From Pontibacter deserti (lineage in GTDB: Bacteria > Bacteroidota > Bacteroidia > Cytophagales > Hymenobacteraceae): a DNA stretch of 64,000 nt. A program made the position numbers and the translations under genes. This document shows positions 43,494 to 54,500 of this stretch, one piece after another. Location of the stretch: positions 248,001 to 312,000 of the forward strand of contig NZ_JALPRS010000003.1 of assembly GCF_023630255.1 (NCBI RefSeq), in the 5' to 3' direction. The notes below the pieces were generated by a model, which worked only from the letters and a program-made list of their open reading frames with translations, made no database searches and was not told the origin of the DNA. The number at the start of each line of letters is the position of its first letter. The first letter of the stretch is position 1.

Positions 43494-46400
43494 ATGAGAA
43501 TTTTTACCCTCTCGTTTAAATCCCTACACTGGCTTTTATTCTTTGGTTTACAGTTTTTATTTACTGCGCAAACATTTGCCCAGACGTATTGGAAAGGAAC
43601 TGCGAGTTCTGATTGGGGAGTAGGTAGTAACTGGAGCACAGGAATAGCACCAGGGCCATCTGACGAAGTAATAATTGGGTCAACACACTTTACTGGAAGT
43701 TACCAGCCGATTATGAATGAAACTGCTGTTGTTACAGTTAGACGGCTTACCTTAAGTAACGAAAGTGGTAAAAACGCAAAGTTGCTCATTACCAATAACT
43801 ATAACTTGGTAATAACTGAATTGCTTACCATTGGCCTTGGAACTACTCTAGAGAATGAAGGCTCTGATATGGTTGTACAGGGTAGTATAATAAATAATGG
43901 AACTTACTTAGAATCGGAGTTTATTAAGAATAATGGTCGTAAAGGGCGTTTCTACCCAAGTTTGGAAATGTCGGGTACAGGAACCATTAGTGGCGATGTG
44001 CCAATGACAATTAGCCACTTGAAAATTACTGGTGCCATTACACTGGCACAGAATCTATTTATCCGGACCCGAAACATTACTGTCAGTGGGCAGAATACAC
44101 AACCTACCTCTGATCTTATTATAGTAGGAACATTTGATCCGGGCACTAAGATAGTGCGATTTGTAGGTAAAGGAACAAGTGAAACTACACCGTCAGATGG
44201 TACAAATTCGCTTACTGTTGAGGGAGGTGGTACACTTAAGGTAATGGCTTCTACTTATGCCGAAAACTACTCCATACAACCAACCACCATATATACAACA
44301 AGTACAGTAGAGTATGGGTCTACCATAATAGATCAAGATATTTTACCGAGAGCTTATGGTATACTTAAAATAAGTGGTAAAGATCGTACAAAGAAGCTGA
44401 TAGGTACTACTACTGTTGCAAATACTGATGCTGCCACACAACTGATAGTAGAATCGGGCGTCCTTGATCTTCAAGCATTTACACTGAGCCGTACCAGTGG
44501 TAGTACAGCCGTAGTTGGTGGTACATTAACTGTTGCTAACGGTGCAAAGCTCAGAATTGGAGGTACAGGTACCTTTCCGACAGGTTATTTAACTGTCAAT
44601 TTAGGGCCTACCAGCACAGTTGATTATTATGGCTCTGCCCAAACAGTAGGCACCCAAACATATGGACATTTAATATTAAGTGGTACGGGTATTAAAACAA
44701 TGCCTGTCAGTACAACTACTGCCTTAACGGTTGCAGGTGACTTTAGTAGTATGGGTACAGTGAGCTATACAGCAGGCAGCGCTATTACTGTACTTGGTAA
44801 CGTTGATATTGGGTCAGGTACAACGTTTGGTGGAAGCTCGCAAACTGTAACTGTAGGTGGTCACTGGATTAATAACGGTACCTACACACCTGGAACAAGT
44901 AAAGTTATAATGAATGGTGCCGGTATGGAGATCCGTCGCACAAGTAGTGGATCGGTTTCTTTCTATGACCTGAATGTAACAACAGGCCAGATATCAACGG
45001 CAACAGGAGTTGATGTAGAGGTATTTAGCAACCTGGCTACCAGCGGGGCGGGTAAATTTACAAGCACCTCTAACCTTACTATGTCAGGTACAGGTAGTAT
45101 TTCAGGGGAAGGCATTACCTTACAAAACCTGAATGGTAATGGAACAACCACAACTGCGGCCATACTTACTGTAAACGGCAACATTACAGTTAATAGTGGG
45201 AAAAGCCTTGTAGCTACGGGTGGTGTGATCAATATGATGGGTAGTGGTGTTACAATTAATAATAGCGGCACATTGCAGTTCTTTAGTCTACGTGTACTGG
45301 GTACTGCCACAACTACCTCCAACTTTAATGTATTTAGTAACTTAAGTGGCACAGGTATGCTAACTGCTACAGCTGGTACTATCTCATTTGTAGAGAGTTC
45401 TACTTTCGGTGGAGCACATATGCTTTATGATGTTGTTGTATCTAGTGGGAAAACGCTTACTCCAAATGCTAACTCTATTCTTGGTATAGCTAATACGCTA
45501 ACAACAACAGGTGCTATATTTAATGTGTCGGCCAATGCACCAAACACAGTTATATTTAATAAGGTGGGCGACCAGAATGTTTCGGCTCGCGAATACTATA
45601 ACCTGACTGTAGAGAATACAGGTACAAAAACAGCGACTGGCAACCTGGTTGTATTAGGTGACCTTACTCTCAAAGCTGCATTTTCAGCAGGCAGCCATAC
45701 ACACAGCGTACGAGGTACATTCGATAACCAGACTGGTGCAGGATTTGCTGCCGGCACAGGTACTATAAAATTTGATGGATCTGGGAACAGTATAGTGAAG
45801 GGTAACAACACTGTTTTCAATATTCTTGAAGTAAATAAATCTATCAACTCAAGTTACCTCCAGCTATCCAACAGCATTCAAGCCAAAGATCTTATTGTAG
45901 GAACTACAACTGTCGCAGCCGGTGAGATCAGAACAGGAACAAATGTGTTAACTGTTACAGGTTCAAGAACTGGTATGGGTTGGGTGTATGGTACTATAAA
46001 CAGGCAACATGCGTTTGCCGCAAACACAGCCTATGTTTTTGCAGGTCCATATAATACTATCACCTTACCCAATACTGCAGGTATAACATCTATTGCTGTA
46101 ACGAATACCTCTGGTGTAATCAATAGCTTTACAAACGGAAGTGCTATAAACCGACGCTATGATGTGAGCATTACCGGAGGTAGTAACTATGCTGGTACGA
46201 TGCAGTTGCAGTATAACGATGCTGAACTAAATGGTAACAGCGAAGCGGAGATACAACTCTTTAAGGCTGCTTCTGCTGCAGGTCCATGGGAAGCTGCTAA
46301 TTCTACAGGACGAAGTGATTTACAGAACTGGGTTACAAACAATGCGCTTACTGATGTGAGAGGTAGCTGGACCTTATCTGCAAGTTCTGGCATTTTACGT

Positions 46401-49400
46401 TGGGTAGGTGCAACCAGCACAGATTGGGCTACAGCGTCTAATTGGTATTCGGGGAATAATCCTGCAACTGAAGCACCAGGTGCTGGTGACATTGTGCAGT
46501 TTGGTGGCTCCGGTGTAGTAAACCAACCAACTCTTACAACTACCACAACTATTAAAGCTATCCAGTTTCTTGACAATGGCTCATCAATTACATTAACTCT
46601 AGGACAGGGTTCGGACTTGACTGTAAGTGGTAATATTGTAGCTAATGGTAGCGGCAGCACCTCACTAACACATTCTATAAACCTTAATAGTGCTGTAGCC
46701 AAACTTAAAGTTAATGGATCACTTACACTTTCTGGAGGTACTAACAATAATATAACGCTCAATAGTGGAGCCGGATCAGTAGCAGTGTCAGGTAACATTG
46801 AGCATGATAATAGTAGTGCTGTTGTGCTTGGAGCAGGCGCTCTTAACATAGGAGGCGACTATAACTATATAGCCGGTACGTTTACAGCAGGTGTAGAGAG
46901 TAATGTGAATTACAACGGTACAGGTTCACAAATAATAGCACCACATAACTATCACCACCTAACTATAGGTAAGGCATCAGGGGTTGCTACTCTTAACGCA
47001 GGTGCTGTAATAATAAACGGTAATTTTAATTTATCTGGTGCGGCTGCAGTTGCGCTTTCTGTTTCTAACCTTACCATAAATGGGAATGTAAACCTAAATA
47101 ATGGTTCTTTGGATGCGGGTGCTTCAACTATAAGTGTAGCTGGCAACTGGACAAGAACCTTAGGCACATTTACGCCTGCTACAAGTACTGTTAAATTTAC
47201 TGGTACTACAGATGCTTCTATAGGTGTAGTTGGAGGTTCAGAAACAGACTATACTTTTAATAAGCTTATATTCGAAAAAACAGGATCGGCTGTATTTACA
47301 GTAAATAAAAACTTAAGGGTTAATGCCGATCTGGATATTACGAGTGGGACTGTTAACCTTGGCTTACTAACTGTAGTCAGAACAGCGCCTGGAGGTAATT
47401 TTACAATGGGTAGTACGGGGGTACTTCTTCTCGATAACTCAAACTTCCCTGCAAACTTCAGTAATGTTTCCTTAAGCACAGCAAGTCATGTAAAGTATCA
47501 AGGCACCATAACTCAAAACATTGCGGCTGTTACTTATGGTAATCTTACATTAGATAACGGTGCAACTATTAGTAAAAATTTACTGGCAGCCACTACTGTT
47601 AATGGCAACATAACCATTACAGACGATGCAACTCTTAATGGAGTGGGTCAGACTTTAACATTAAAAGGTGATTTTAGTCTTGCAACAGGAGGACAGTTTA
47701 TTGCAGGCGCTACTTACAATCAGGGAACGCTGGTGCTTTCACCTATTGAAGCTAATACGAAAACAGCTAAATATTTGAGGGGTGTAATAGTTACTAATAA
47801 TATGCTCTTAGAGCCATTCGCAGATTATACTTTATCAAATGATGTTAGTACAAATAGCTTAACTGTAAAGGGCCATTTTAATAACCAAGGAAGTATAAAT
47901 GGAACTACTTTAAAAGCTACTTTTGAAAGTGATTTCATTAACACTGGAGTACTGAAAAGTAGTGGTGTAGCTGCCTTTACGGGTAGTCGCCAGCAAACAA
48001 TTCAATTACTAGCTCCTATCCAAGGTTATTTAACTAATCCTACAACAAAGGGTCCTGTTCCACCAACAGTTGAATTTAACGGAACAGTTTCTCCTGTTCT
48101 GAATTCAACCGCAGATCCTGTGTTTGGAAGTGTATTGATAACTAATACTGGAGGAGTGAGAACAAGTGTTAACTGGACGATATATGGTGAACTGAAAGTG
48201 GCAGGTGGTGCTTTTCACGGGGGCAGCTATACGCATAATATTCATACAGCAATAACTAACGCAGGTGTTATCACAAGTTCTGGGCTAATTAATTTTGAGC
48301 CTCTGCCTATGGGACAGATGAGTGATGGTGTTGCAATGCAACTTTTCCCATTTTACATGGGGGCTGATTCGACATATTTTCAAAGTACCGGAACATTAAG
48401 AATTGGAGGAGGATTGCCAATAACATTAGCTGGTGTAATACCTGCAAAATTGAATAATGTCATTTTTGCGAACACACATGCTTATGGCGTAAGAACCTAT
48501 TTGTATGGAGCAAGTCCAGTAGTACTTTCTTCTAAAATCCCGCCAATTACGGGGACAAAATGGAGAATTGGTGGGAATTTGAGGGTAGAACCAAATTCAT
48601 CATTTACTCCAGGTCCAGGTACTAGCTACATTATCGGTGGTAATGTTACAAACAGTGGAACTATAAACGGATCTAATAGTGACTTTACACTGACTAACTC
48701 TATTGGCCAGGCTAATTCACCTAAAACACCAGCTATCATCAGTGGTATAGGAACCACAACTGTAGGCAACTTAACTATAGAAACAGGAGCTGCCGTAGAA
48801 ATTAACAACTTAGTAACAGTACAAAAAGACTTTATTTATAAAGGTGCCAACCTGCAGGTAAACGAAGGTACTTTACGCTTTGCAGGTGCAAATAATGGTG
48901 TGATTACTTCTACTTCAGGCATAGTAAGTATTGGTAACATGGAAGTAGCTAAAGATGCTACCGCTAAGCTTACATTACAAGCTGAAATACTAGATATTTA
49001 TAATCTGCAGGTACTCGGCGGAACATTAGACCTTGCAGATAAGAATGTATCAAAACCTGCAGTGCTTGCCGGAGATGTGAGCCAGGCAGAGATTAAAGTA
49101 GCTGACAATGCTTTCCTTAAAATAGGAGGTATTGGCACAACGGCACAGCTGCAAATGGATAGATACACCTTTACAGAAAATAGTATGGTAGAGTATTATA
49201 ATCCGTCAACAACGCCGTCTGCTTCACATAAGCAGGTAGTGTTGAGTGAGCAGTATGGTAACCTGAAGTTATCAAACCTTAGCACGAAAGAGTTCGCTAC
49301 AGGGCATGCTAAAATTGCAGGTGAACTTACTATAGGAGCAGAAACTGTTGTAGTAACTCCTGAAACGATAGAATATAATGGTTCGGGTGCTCAAACTGTG

Positions 49401-50933
49401 GCTGCTTTAAATTATAAGAACCTAACATTAAGCAATGCTGGTGTTAAAACTCTGGCAGCAGATATAACTGGTGTAGCAAATGCATTAACCAAGGCTGGCG
49501 CTGCAGAGTTTAACGCAATTACTAATGCAACTACTGTGAATTATAATGGGGCTACAGCTCAAGCTGTACTTCCAGCTAACTACTATAATCTGGACCTAAG
49601 TAATACGGGCGCAAAATCATTCTCTAACATAACTGGCGTGGGGAATGCATTTACAGTAGCAGATGGCACTTCTGTTGACTTAACAACAGCAGAATCAACT
49701 ATAGACTTTAACGGTAGCGGTGCACAAGTTATACCAGGTCGTCTTGAATACAGCAGCCTGGTAGTATCAGGTGGCAATTCTAAGACTCTAGCAGCAGATG
49801 CCAGTATAGCAAAGGAACTTAAGCTAACAAAGGGTACTATAGACACAGGGAGCAATATATTTACCTTAGCTCCTACTGCTACAATTTCTGAAACTGAAGG
49901 AAACTCAGTAATAGGGACTGTTCAGACAACACGCAACATGACGACCGCTACAGAAATATTTGGCGGATTAGGTATAGAAATAACCGCAGCAGTGGCACCT
50001 GGCGATATAACTGTTATAAGAGAGACAGGTAAACCTATTATATCTGATATTACTGGCAATAGTAGTATAACTCGTAACTTTAGATTCACTACTCCAGCTT
50101 CAGAAACAGGTACTGATTCAGAAACAGGCGCTCAGGGAGTAGCTAATACAGACTTAAATGCTACTGTTGTATTTAAATACTACAAAAGTGAACTGAATGG
50201 ATTAGAGGAAGGTACACTTAGACTACACAACCTAGTAAACGGGCTAAAAGGGGAAGAATGGATAAAACATTCAACGGCAGCCCCAGACCTGAGAACACAG
50301 TCATTAACTTCTACTGGCATAAACAGTTTAACCCGCATGACACTGGTAAGTACAGTAAAACCATTTCCAGTGGAGTTATTATCCTTTACAGCAGTTAAAA
50401 AAGGAAGCGATGTTGTACTTAAGTGGGCTACAGCTACTGAGCAAAACAACAAAGGGTTTGAGGTACAGGTCTCTGCAGATGGCTATACTTACCAAACTAT
50501 TGGATTTGTAAAGAGCAATGTTGGTTCATCAGCAACAACGCAAGAGTATAGCTTTACGGACAACCGCAATGGTAAAAATGGTATGCAATACTATCGTCTG
50601 AAGCAAATAGACCTGGATGGTACGTCTAAGATCTATGGCCCAAGAACAGTTAGCTTTGAATTACTGGCTAATGCTGCCCAGCAGGCTTTAGTTTATCCGA
50701 ATCCTTTTAAAGAAAACTTAGCTATGAGTTTAAGTTCTCCAATTACTGGTGAGGCCAAAGTAAAGCTATATACAACTACCGGTAAACTATTGAAAGAAGT
50801 ACAGGTACAAGTACAGGCTGGTTTTAATGATCAGGTATTACCAATAGCTCAGTTTGCACAGGAGCCAGGCCTATACTTGTTGCTAATTGAATTGGATGGA
50901 AAGCAACAAACTATAAAACTGATAAAAGAGTAG
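43494..50933 (+). CDS. Giant T9SS-secreted beta-repeat surface protein A
   Basis: A 2479-aa predicted cell-surface protein. The signal peptide (about 1-29) is cut after QTFA. A WKG..SDWG..NWSTG module opens the mature part and recurs near residue 966 (WVGATSTDWATASNW). Between and after lie long Thr/Asn/Gly/Ala-rich beta-strand repeats; towards the C-terminus the period is about 55 aa, marked by YNGSGAQ-type motifs, as in right-handed beta-helix adhesins. Near 827-965 and again near 2136-2290 are INRxY..LQYNDxELNG modules. A T9SS-associated beta domain (PVELLSF, ~2292-2390) and a type A sorting domain (VYPNPFKEN, ~2400-2479) end it. ATG 43494 is chosen over TTG 43488. Adhesion or matrix function is inferred. 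The next gene is a paralogue. Confidence 0.88.
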   Translation: MRIFTLSFKSLHWLLFFGLQFLFTAQTFAQTYWKGTASSDWGVGSNWSTGIAPGPSDEVIIGSTHFTGSYQPIMNETAVVTVRRLTLSNESGKNAKLLITNNYNLVITELLTIGLGTTLENEGSDMVVQGSIINNGTYLESEFIKNNGRKGRFYPSLEMSGTGTISGDVPMTISHLKITGAITLAQNLFIRTRNITVSGQNTQPTSDLIIVGTFDPGTKIVRFVGKGTSETTPSDGTNSLTVEGGGTLKVMASTYAENYSIQPTTIYTTSTVEYGSTIIDQDILPRAYGILKISGKDRTKKLIGTTTVANTDAATQLIVESGVLDLQAFTLSRTSGSTAVVGGTLTVANGAKLRIGGTGTFPTGYLTVNLGPTSTVDYYGSAQTVGTQTYGHLILSGTGIKTMPVSTTTALTVAGDFSSMGTVSYTAGSAITVLGNVDIGSGTTFGGSSQTVTVGGHWINNGTYTPGTSKVIMNGAGMEIRRTSSGSVSFYDLNVTTGQISTATGVDVEVFSNLATSGAGKFTSTSNLTMSGTGSISGEGITLQNLNGNGTTTTAAILTVNGNITVNSGKSLVATGGVINMMGSGVTINNSGTLQFFSLRVLGTATTTSNFNVFSNLSGTGMLTATAGTISFVESSTFGGAHMLYDVVVSSGKTLTPNANSILGIANTLTTTGAIFNVSANAPNTVIFNKVGDQNVSAREYYNLTVENTGTKTATGNLVVLGDLTLKAAFSAGSHTHSVRGTFDNQTGAGFAAGTGTIKFDGSGNSIVKGNNTVFNILEVNKSINSSYLQLSNSIQAKDLIVGTTTVAAGEIRTGTNVLTVTGSRTGMGWVYGTINRQHAFAANTAYVFAGPYNTITLPNTAGITSIAVTNTSGVINSFTNGSAINRRYDVSITGGSNYAGTMQLQYNDAELNGNSEAEIQLFKAASAAGPWEAANSTGRSDLQNWVTNNALTDVRGSWTLSASSGILRWVGATSTDWATASNWYSGNNPATEAPGAGDIVQFGGSGVVNQPTLTTTTTIKAIQFLDNGSSITLTLGQGSDLTVSGNIVANGSGSTSLTHSINLNSAVAKLKVNGSLTLSGGTNNNITLNSGAGSVAVSGNIEHDNSSAVVLGAGALNIGGDYNYIAGTFTAGVESNVNYNGTGSQIIAPHNYHHLTIGKASGVATLNAGAVIINGNFNLSGAAAVALSVSNLTINGNVNLNNGSLDAGASTISVAGNWTRTLGTFTPATSTVKFTGTTDASIGVVGGSETDYTFNKLIFEKTGSAVFTVNKNLRVNADLDITSGTVNLGLLTVVRTAPGGNFTMGSTGVLLLDNSNFPANFSNVSLSTASHVKYQGTITQNIAAVTYGNLTLDNGATISKNLLAATTVNGNITITDDATLNGVGQTLTLKGDFSLATGGQFIAGATYNQGTLVLSPIEANTKTAKYLRGVIVTNNMLLEPFADYTLSNDVSTNSLTVKGHFNNQGSINGTTLKATFESDFINTGVLKSSGVAAFTGSRQQTIQLLAPIQGYLTNPTTKGPVPPTVEFNGTVSPVLNSTADPVFGSVLITNTGGVRTSVNWTIYGELKVAGGAFHGGSYTHNIHTAITNAGVITSSGLINFEPLPMGQMSDGVAMQLFPFYMGADSTYFQSTGTLRIGGGLPITLAGVIPAKLNNVIFANTHAYGVRTYLYGASPVVLSSKIPPITGTKWRIGGNLRVEPNSSFTPGPGTSYIIGGNVTNSGTINGSNSDFTLTNSIGQANSPKTPAIISGIGTTTVGNLTIETGAAVEINNLVTVQKDFIYKGANLQVNEGTLRFAGANNGVITSTSGIVSIGNMEVAKDATAKLTLQAEILDIYNLQVLGGTLDLADKNVSKPAVLAGDVSQAEIKVADNAFLKIGGIGTTAQLQMDRYTFTENSMVEYYNPSTTPSASHKQVVLSEQYGNLKLSNLSTKEFATGHAKIAGELTIGAETVVVTPETIEYNGSGAQTVAALNYKNLTLSNAGVKTLAADITGVANALTKAGAAEFNAITNATTVNYNGATAQAVLPANYYNLDLSNTGAKSFSNITGVGNAFTVADGTSVDLTTAESTIDFNGSGAQVIPGRLEYSSLVVSGGNSKTLAADASIAKELKLTKGTIDTGSNIFTLAPTATISETEGNSVIGTVQTTRNMTTATEIFGGLGIEITAAVAPGDITVIRETGKPIISDITGNSSITRNFRFTTPASETGTDSETGAQGVANTDLNATVVFKYYKSELNGLEEGTLRLHNLVNGLKGEEWIKHSTAAPDLRTQSLTSTGINSLTRMTLVSTVKPFPVELLSFTAVKKGSDVVLKWATATEQNNKGFEVQVSADGYTYQTIGFVKSNVGSSATTQEYSFTDNRNGKNGMQYYRLKQIDLDGTSKIYGPRTVSFELLANAAQQALVYPNPFKENLAMSLSSPITGEAKVKLYTTTGKLLKEVQVQVQAGFNDQVLPIAQFAQEPGLYLLLIELDGKQQTIKLIKE

Positions 50934-51503
50934 GTTATAATATTCATAATAAAAAAGGCTCCTCAAAGGGAGCCTTTTTTATTGCATAAACTTTAAAAGT
51001 TAAGGTTTTAATAGCCTTGCCTTATACAAGTATGTATTGAAAATGTCTCTTCCATCACACTTCTTAAAAGCAACCCAGCTTTAAGCATCCTTAATTATCT
51101 ATAAGTCATTTATATCTAAAATTAAAAAAATAAAACAGGATTTTATAATGATGGATTTCTCATTATGCTAAGCAGGAGCATATGGGTTTGCAATCAGTAT
51201 ATAATTTCGTATTTAAGTGCAACTTAATTTGAATAATATAAGTTAATTTATATATATTTATTACATAGTATAAAAGCCGGAATAAAGAGTTAATTAAGGT
51301 GTGAAATTGATACTTGATTATATTATAAAATCCTGCGCTCCTCCACAACCCACTATAACAACACCACTTGTTTGGCCTATTGAATTGATTTAAACTACTG
51401 AGTCAGTTCAATTATTTAATCAAATAATTATCATATGCTTTAAAGGGTACTGCAATTAGTACAACTAGAGATTTTACGCTTACAATTTAACCTAAAGCTG
51501 CTT
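50934..51503. other. Spacer between the giant paralogues
   Basis: It contains the terminator at 50951-50980, then very AT-rich DNA without a convincing frame. The bases around the second gene's ATG (GCTTATG, then GGAATTT) resemble those at the first gene (GCTTATG, then AGAATTT), as expected after duplication. Confidence 0.5.
50951..50980 (+). terminator. Terminator after surface protein A
   Basis: Stem AAAAAAGGCTCC with GGAGCCTTTTTT (50951-50962, 50969-50980), 6-nt loop. Its GGCTCC/GGAGCC core is the same as in the terminator of the second paralogue at 57753. Confidence 0.9.
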
Positions 51504-54500
51504 ATGGGAATTTCTACTCTTACTAACAAACTTGTTTATCCTAAAATTTGCCTGATTTTATTTTTATGGATTGGTATCCAAGTAAGTGCTTCAGCACAAA
51601 CTACTACAAGCTGGACAGGAGCTGGAACCGATTGGGCAACGGCTAGTAACTGGACTGCAGGTGTACCGAATGCAACCACACATGTTATAATAGGGGATGC
51701 AAACTTCACAGGTAATAAACAGCCTAAAATAGATCAGGCTGCTCTTGCCGAATGTCTTTCGCTAACAGTAGGCGGAGTAAAGGCAGCAGATTTAGTTGTA
51801 TCAAACGACAAAGGCTTTACTGTACACGGGAATGTAATAATAGCCTCGAACGGGAGAATAGAAAATGAAGGTACTTACTTTACTATAAAAGGTAATTGGA
51901 CTAACAACGGTACTTTTACTGATAATCTGTATATAAAAGGCAACTCTCCAAATGCACGAAGTACCCAATACCCTACCATGGAATTTACTGGTGCAAATGC
52001 ACGAATTGGTGGTACGGGCTTAAACAGTTTCAATAAACTTGTACTTACAGGTTCAACAATTCTGGATGCTGGTATAACTATGATTGCCCGCTCGAATACC
52101 AGTGGCAACGTTACTGTGCAACCGCAGCTGCATGTAAACAGCAGCTTAGATCCTCAAACAAACCTGGTAACTGTGCCGAATGTTGCGGGAGCCGAACTTA
52201 TAGTTGGGCCTACTGCAACGCTGTATGTAAAAGGAGCTACATATTTCAGTAACTATAGCAGGTCGCCAACAACAATGTATACAACCAGTACTATAAACTA
52301 TGCTGGTGGCGACCAAACAATAGAGAGTGCTCTTGTGTATGGAGTGCTTCGGGTAAGTGGCACAGGCACGAAAAGATTAAATGGAAACACTCGTGTTTTC
52401 GGAGCACAAGACACAGGCCTTCATATTGATGCGGGAGTACTTGACTTGGAGTCATATACGTTGGATAAAGACAATAGCCCAGGAGCTTCGCTAAGTATAG
52501 TTTCAGGAGCAACTCTACGCATAGGAGGTACCAACACTTTTCCGGCTAACTATGGAACAAATACACTGGATGCAAACAGTACGGTAGAGTATTATGGCAC
52601 AAACCAAACTGTTGCTAACGTGTCGTACGGTCATTTGCTGCTAAGTACTTCCGGAATAAAAACAATGCCTGCAACTGCTATGACAGTGAAAGGCAACCTG
52701 ACTAGTAGCGGAACAGTGTCTTATACAGCAGGAGCACCCGTAAATGTGGCAGGTAATGTTACCATCGGAACCGGTACTACATTTAATGGCGGAAGTGCTA
52801 TTCACACGATTGGAGGCAACTGGGCAGCGAACGGTACTTTTACTGGCAACGCAAGCACTGTGTTAATGACAGGCAGCAATAAAATCATCTCAAGTACGGC
52901 AGGTGCAACAGAGTTTTTCAACTTAACCCTAAACGGGACGGGGATAACTATTACAGTACCGGCATTAACGATCCGTGGGGATCTGAACGCACCAGGTGGT
53001 TTAGCACAAGTTGCAGATGGCAACATTACTATGACAAATACTGTGAGTAAAAGTATTAGCGGTGCTAATCTCAACTTCCAGAACCTGACTATAGATGGTA
53101 TAGTAACTACAGCTGCCAACCCAACCCTGAATGGTAACTTTACTGTAAACGCGGGCAAGACTTTTACAGCCAGTGCAGGTACAGTAACGATGGCTGGCCT
53201 AAACAAAAGCATAGCAGGTAGCGGCTCTAAAACATTTTTTAACTTAACTATCGCAAACGCTACCTCTACAGCAGCCTCCTTTACAGTAAATGCAGCGTTG
53301 AGTGGGTCCAGTTCATTAACGGCTAGTGCAGGTACAGCTACTTTTGGTAGTACATCTACTTTCGCAAATACCCACTATTTAAATGATGTGGCCATTACAG
53401 GTACAAGTATGCGCATGCTGGCGAACGCTAACCTATATGTAGCAGGAACAATGAGCAAAGGCGCTAGTTCGGTTTTTGATGTTACCACGGCTACGCCTAA
53501 TACAGTTTATTATAACGGCTTAAATCCACAGCCATTGCTTGCCACTACCTATCATCATTTAGTGCTAACTAATACCGGAGCCAAAACAGCAGGTGGTGCT
53601 ATAACTGTAAACGGAAATTCAACTATAGATGCGGGTGCTACACTTAATGCAGGCAGCTTTAACCATAACTTATATGGCAACTGGGTGAACAATGGTAGTT
53701 TCAACCATAATAATGGTACAGTAACTTTTACCGGAGGGGCCAACACGAGTATAACAGGCGCTACATTTTTTAACAACCTGGCACTTAACAAAACAAGTAT
53801 GGGCAATGCGGTAACATTGCTGACGGATGCGACTGCCAACACGCTGCAGATGACCAACGGGATTATGCAGACAGGTGCCAACAAGATAATCATACTTAAC
53901 ACCCGTAGCGGTAATGGTTGGGTTATAGGTACAGTAAACAGGCAACATGTTTTTAATGATGGCGAAGCTTATGCGTTTAACTCTCCTTTCTCTCAGCTCT
54001 CATTTGCAAGCCCTGCAGGTATAACTGATGTAAGCATAACTGTAGCCGAAGAATCGATAGCTGGTTTTACAACAGGGGCAGCCATTAACAGGAAGTATAC
54101 GATTGCCATACCTGCAGGTACTTATACAAATGGTACACTACAGCTACAATACAACGACACAGACCTGAACGGTAACAACGAAGCAGGGCTACAACTATAC
54201 CGTTATGAAAGCGGCATTGGCAGATGGCTTACCAGAGGCCGCAGCGCATTAAGTTCAACTGATAACTGGGTAAGAAGAAACTCCTTTACCAATCTGCAGG
54301 GCGTCTGGACGATGTCAGCTAATCCGAATATATACAGATGGGTGGGCGGTACAAGTATAGCATGGGAGCTTCCGGCAAACTGGGAGAATATTACAGATGG
54401 ATTTATCGTAACCGCAGATGTTGCACCACTCAGTAATGATGAAGTTATACTTAGTGAAGTAGTTCCGGTTAATCAGCCAACTATAAACTCAGATGTAACT

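Noticed and set aside
43346-43639. Small minus-strand frame before the giant gene
   Set aside because: It overlaps the signal peptide region of the giant gene, has no recognisable feature and lies in AT-rich DNA.
53915-54385. Fusion of two separate genes inside surface protein B
   Set aside because: Paralogue A has the same module order without a break, so the architecture is genuine.
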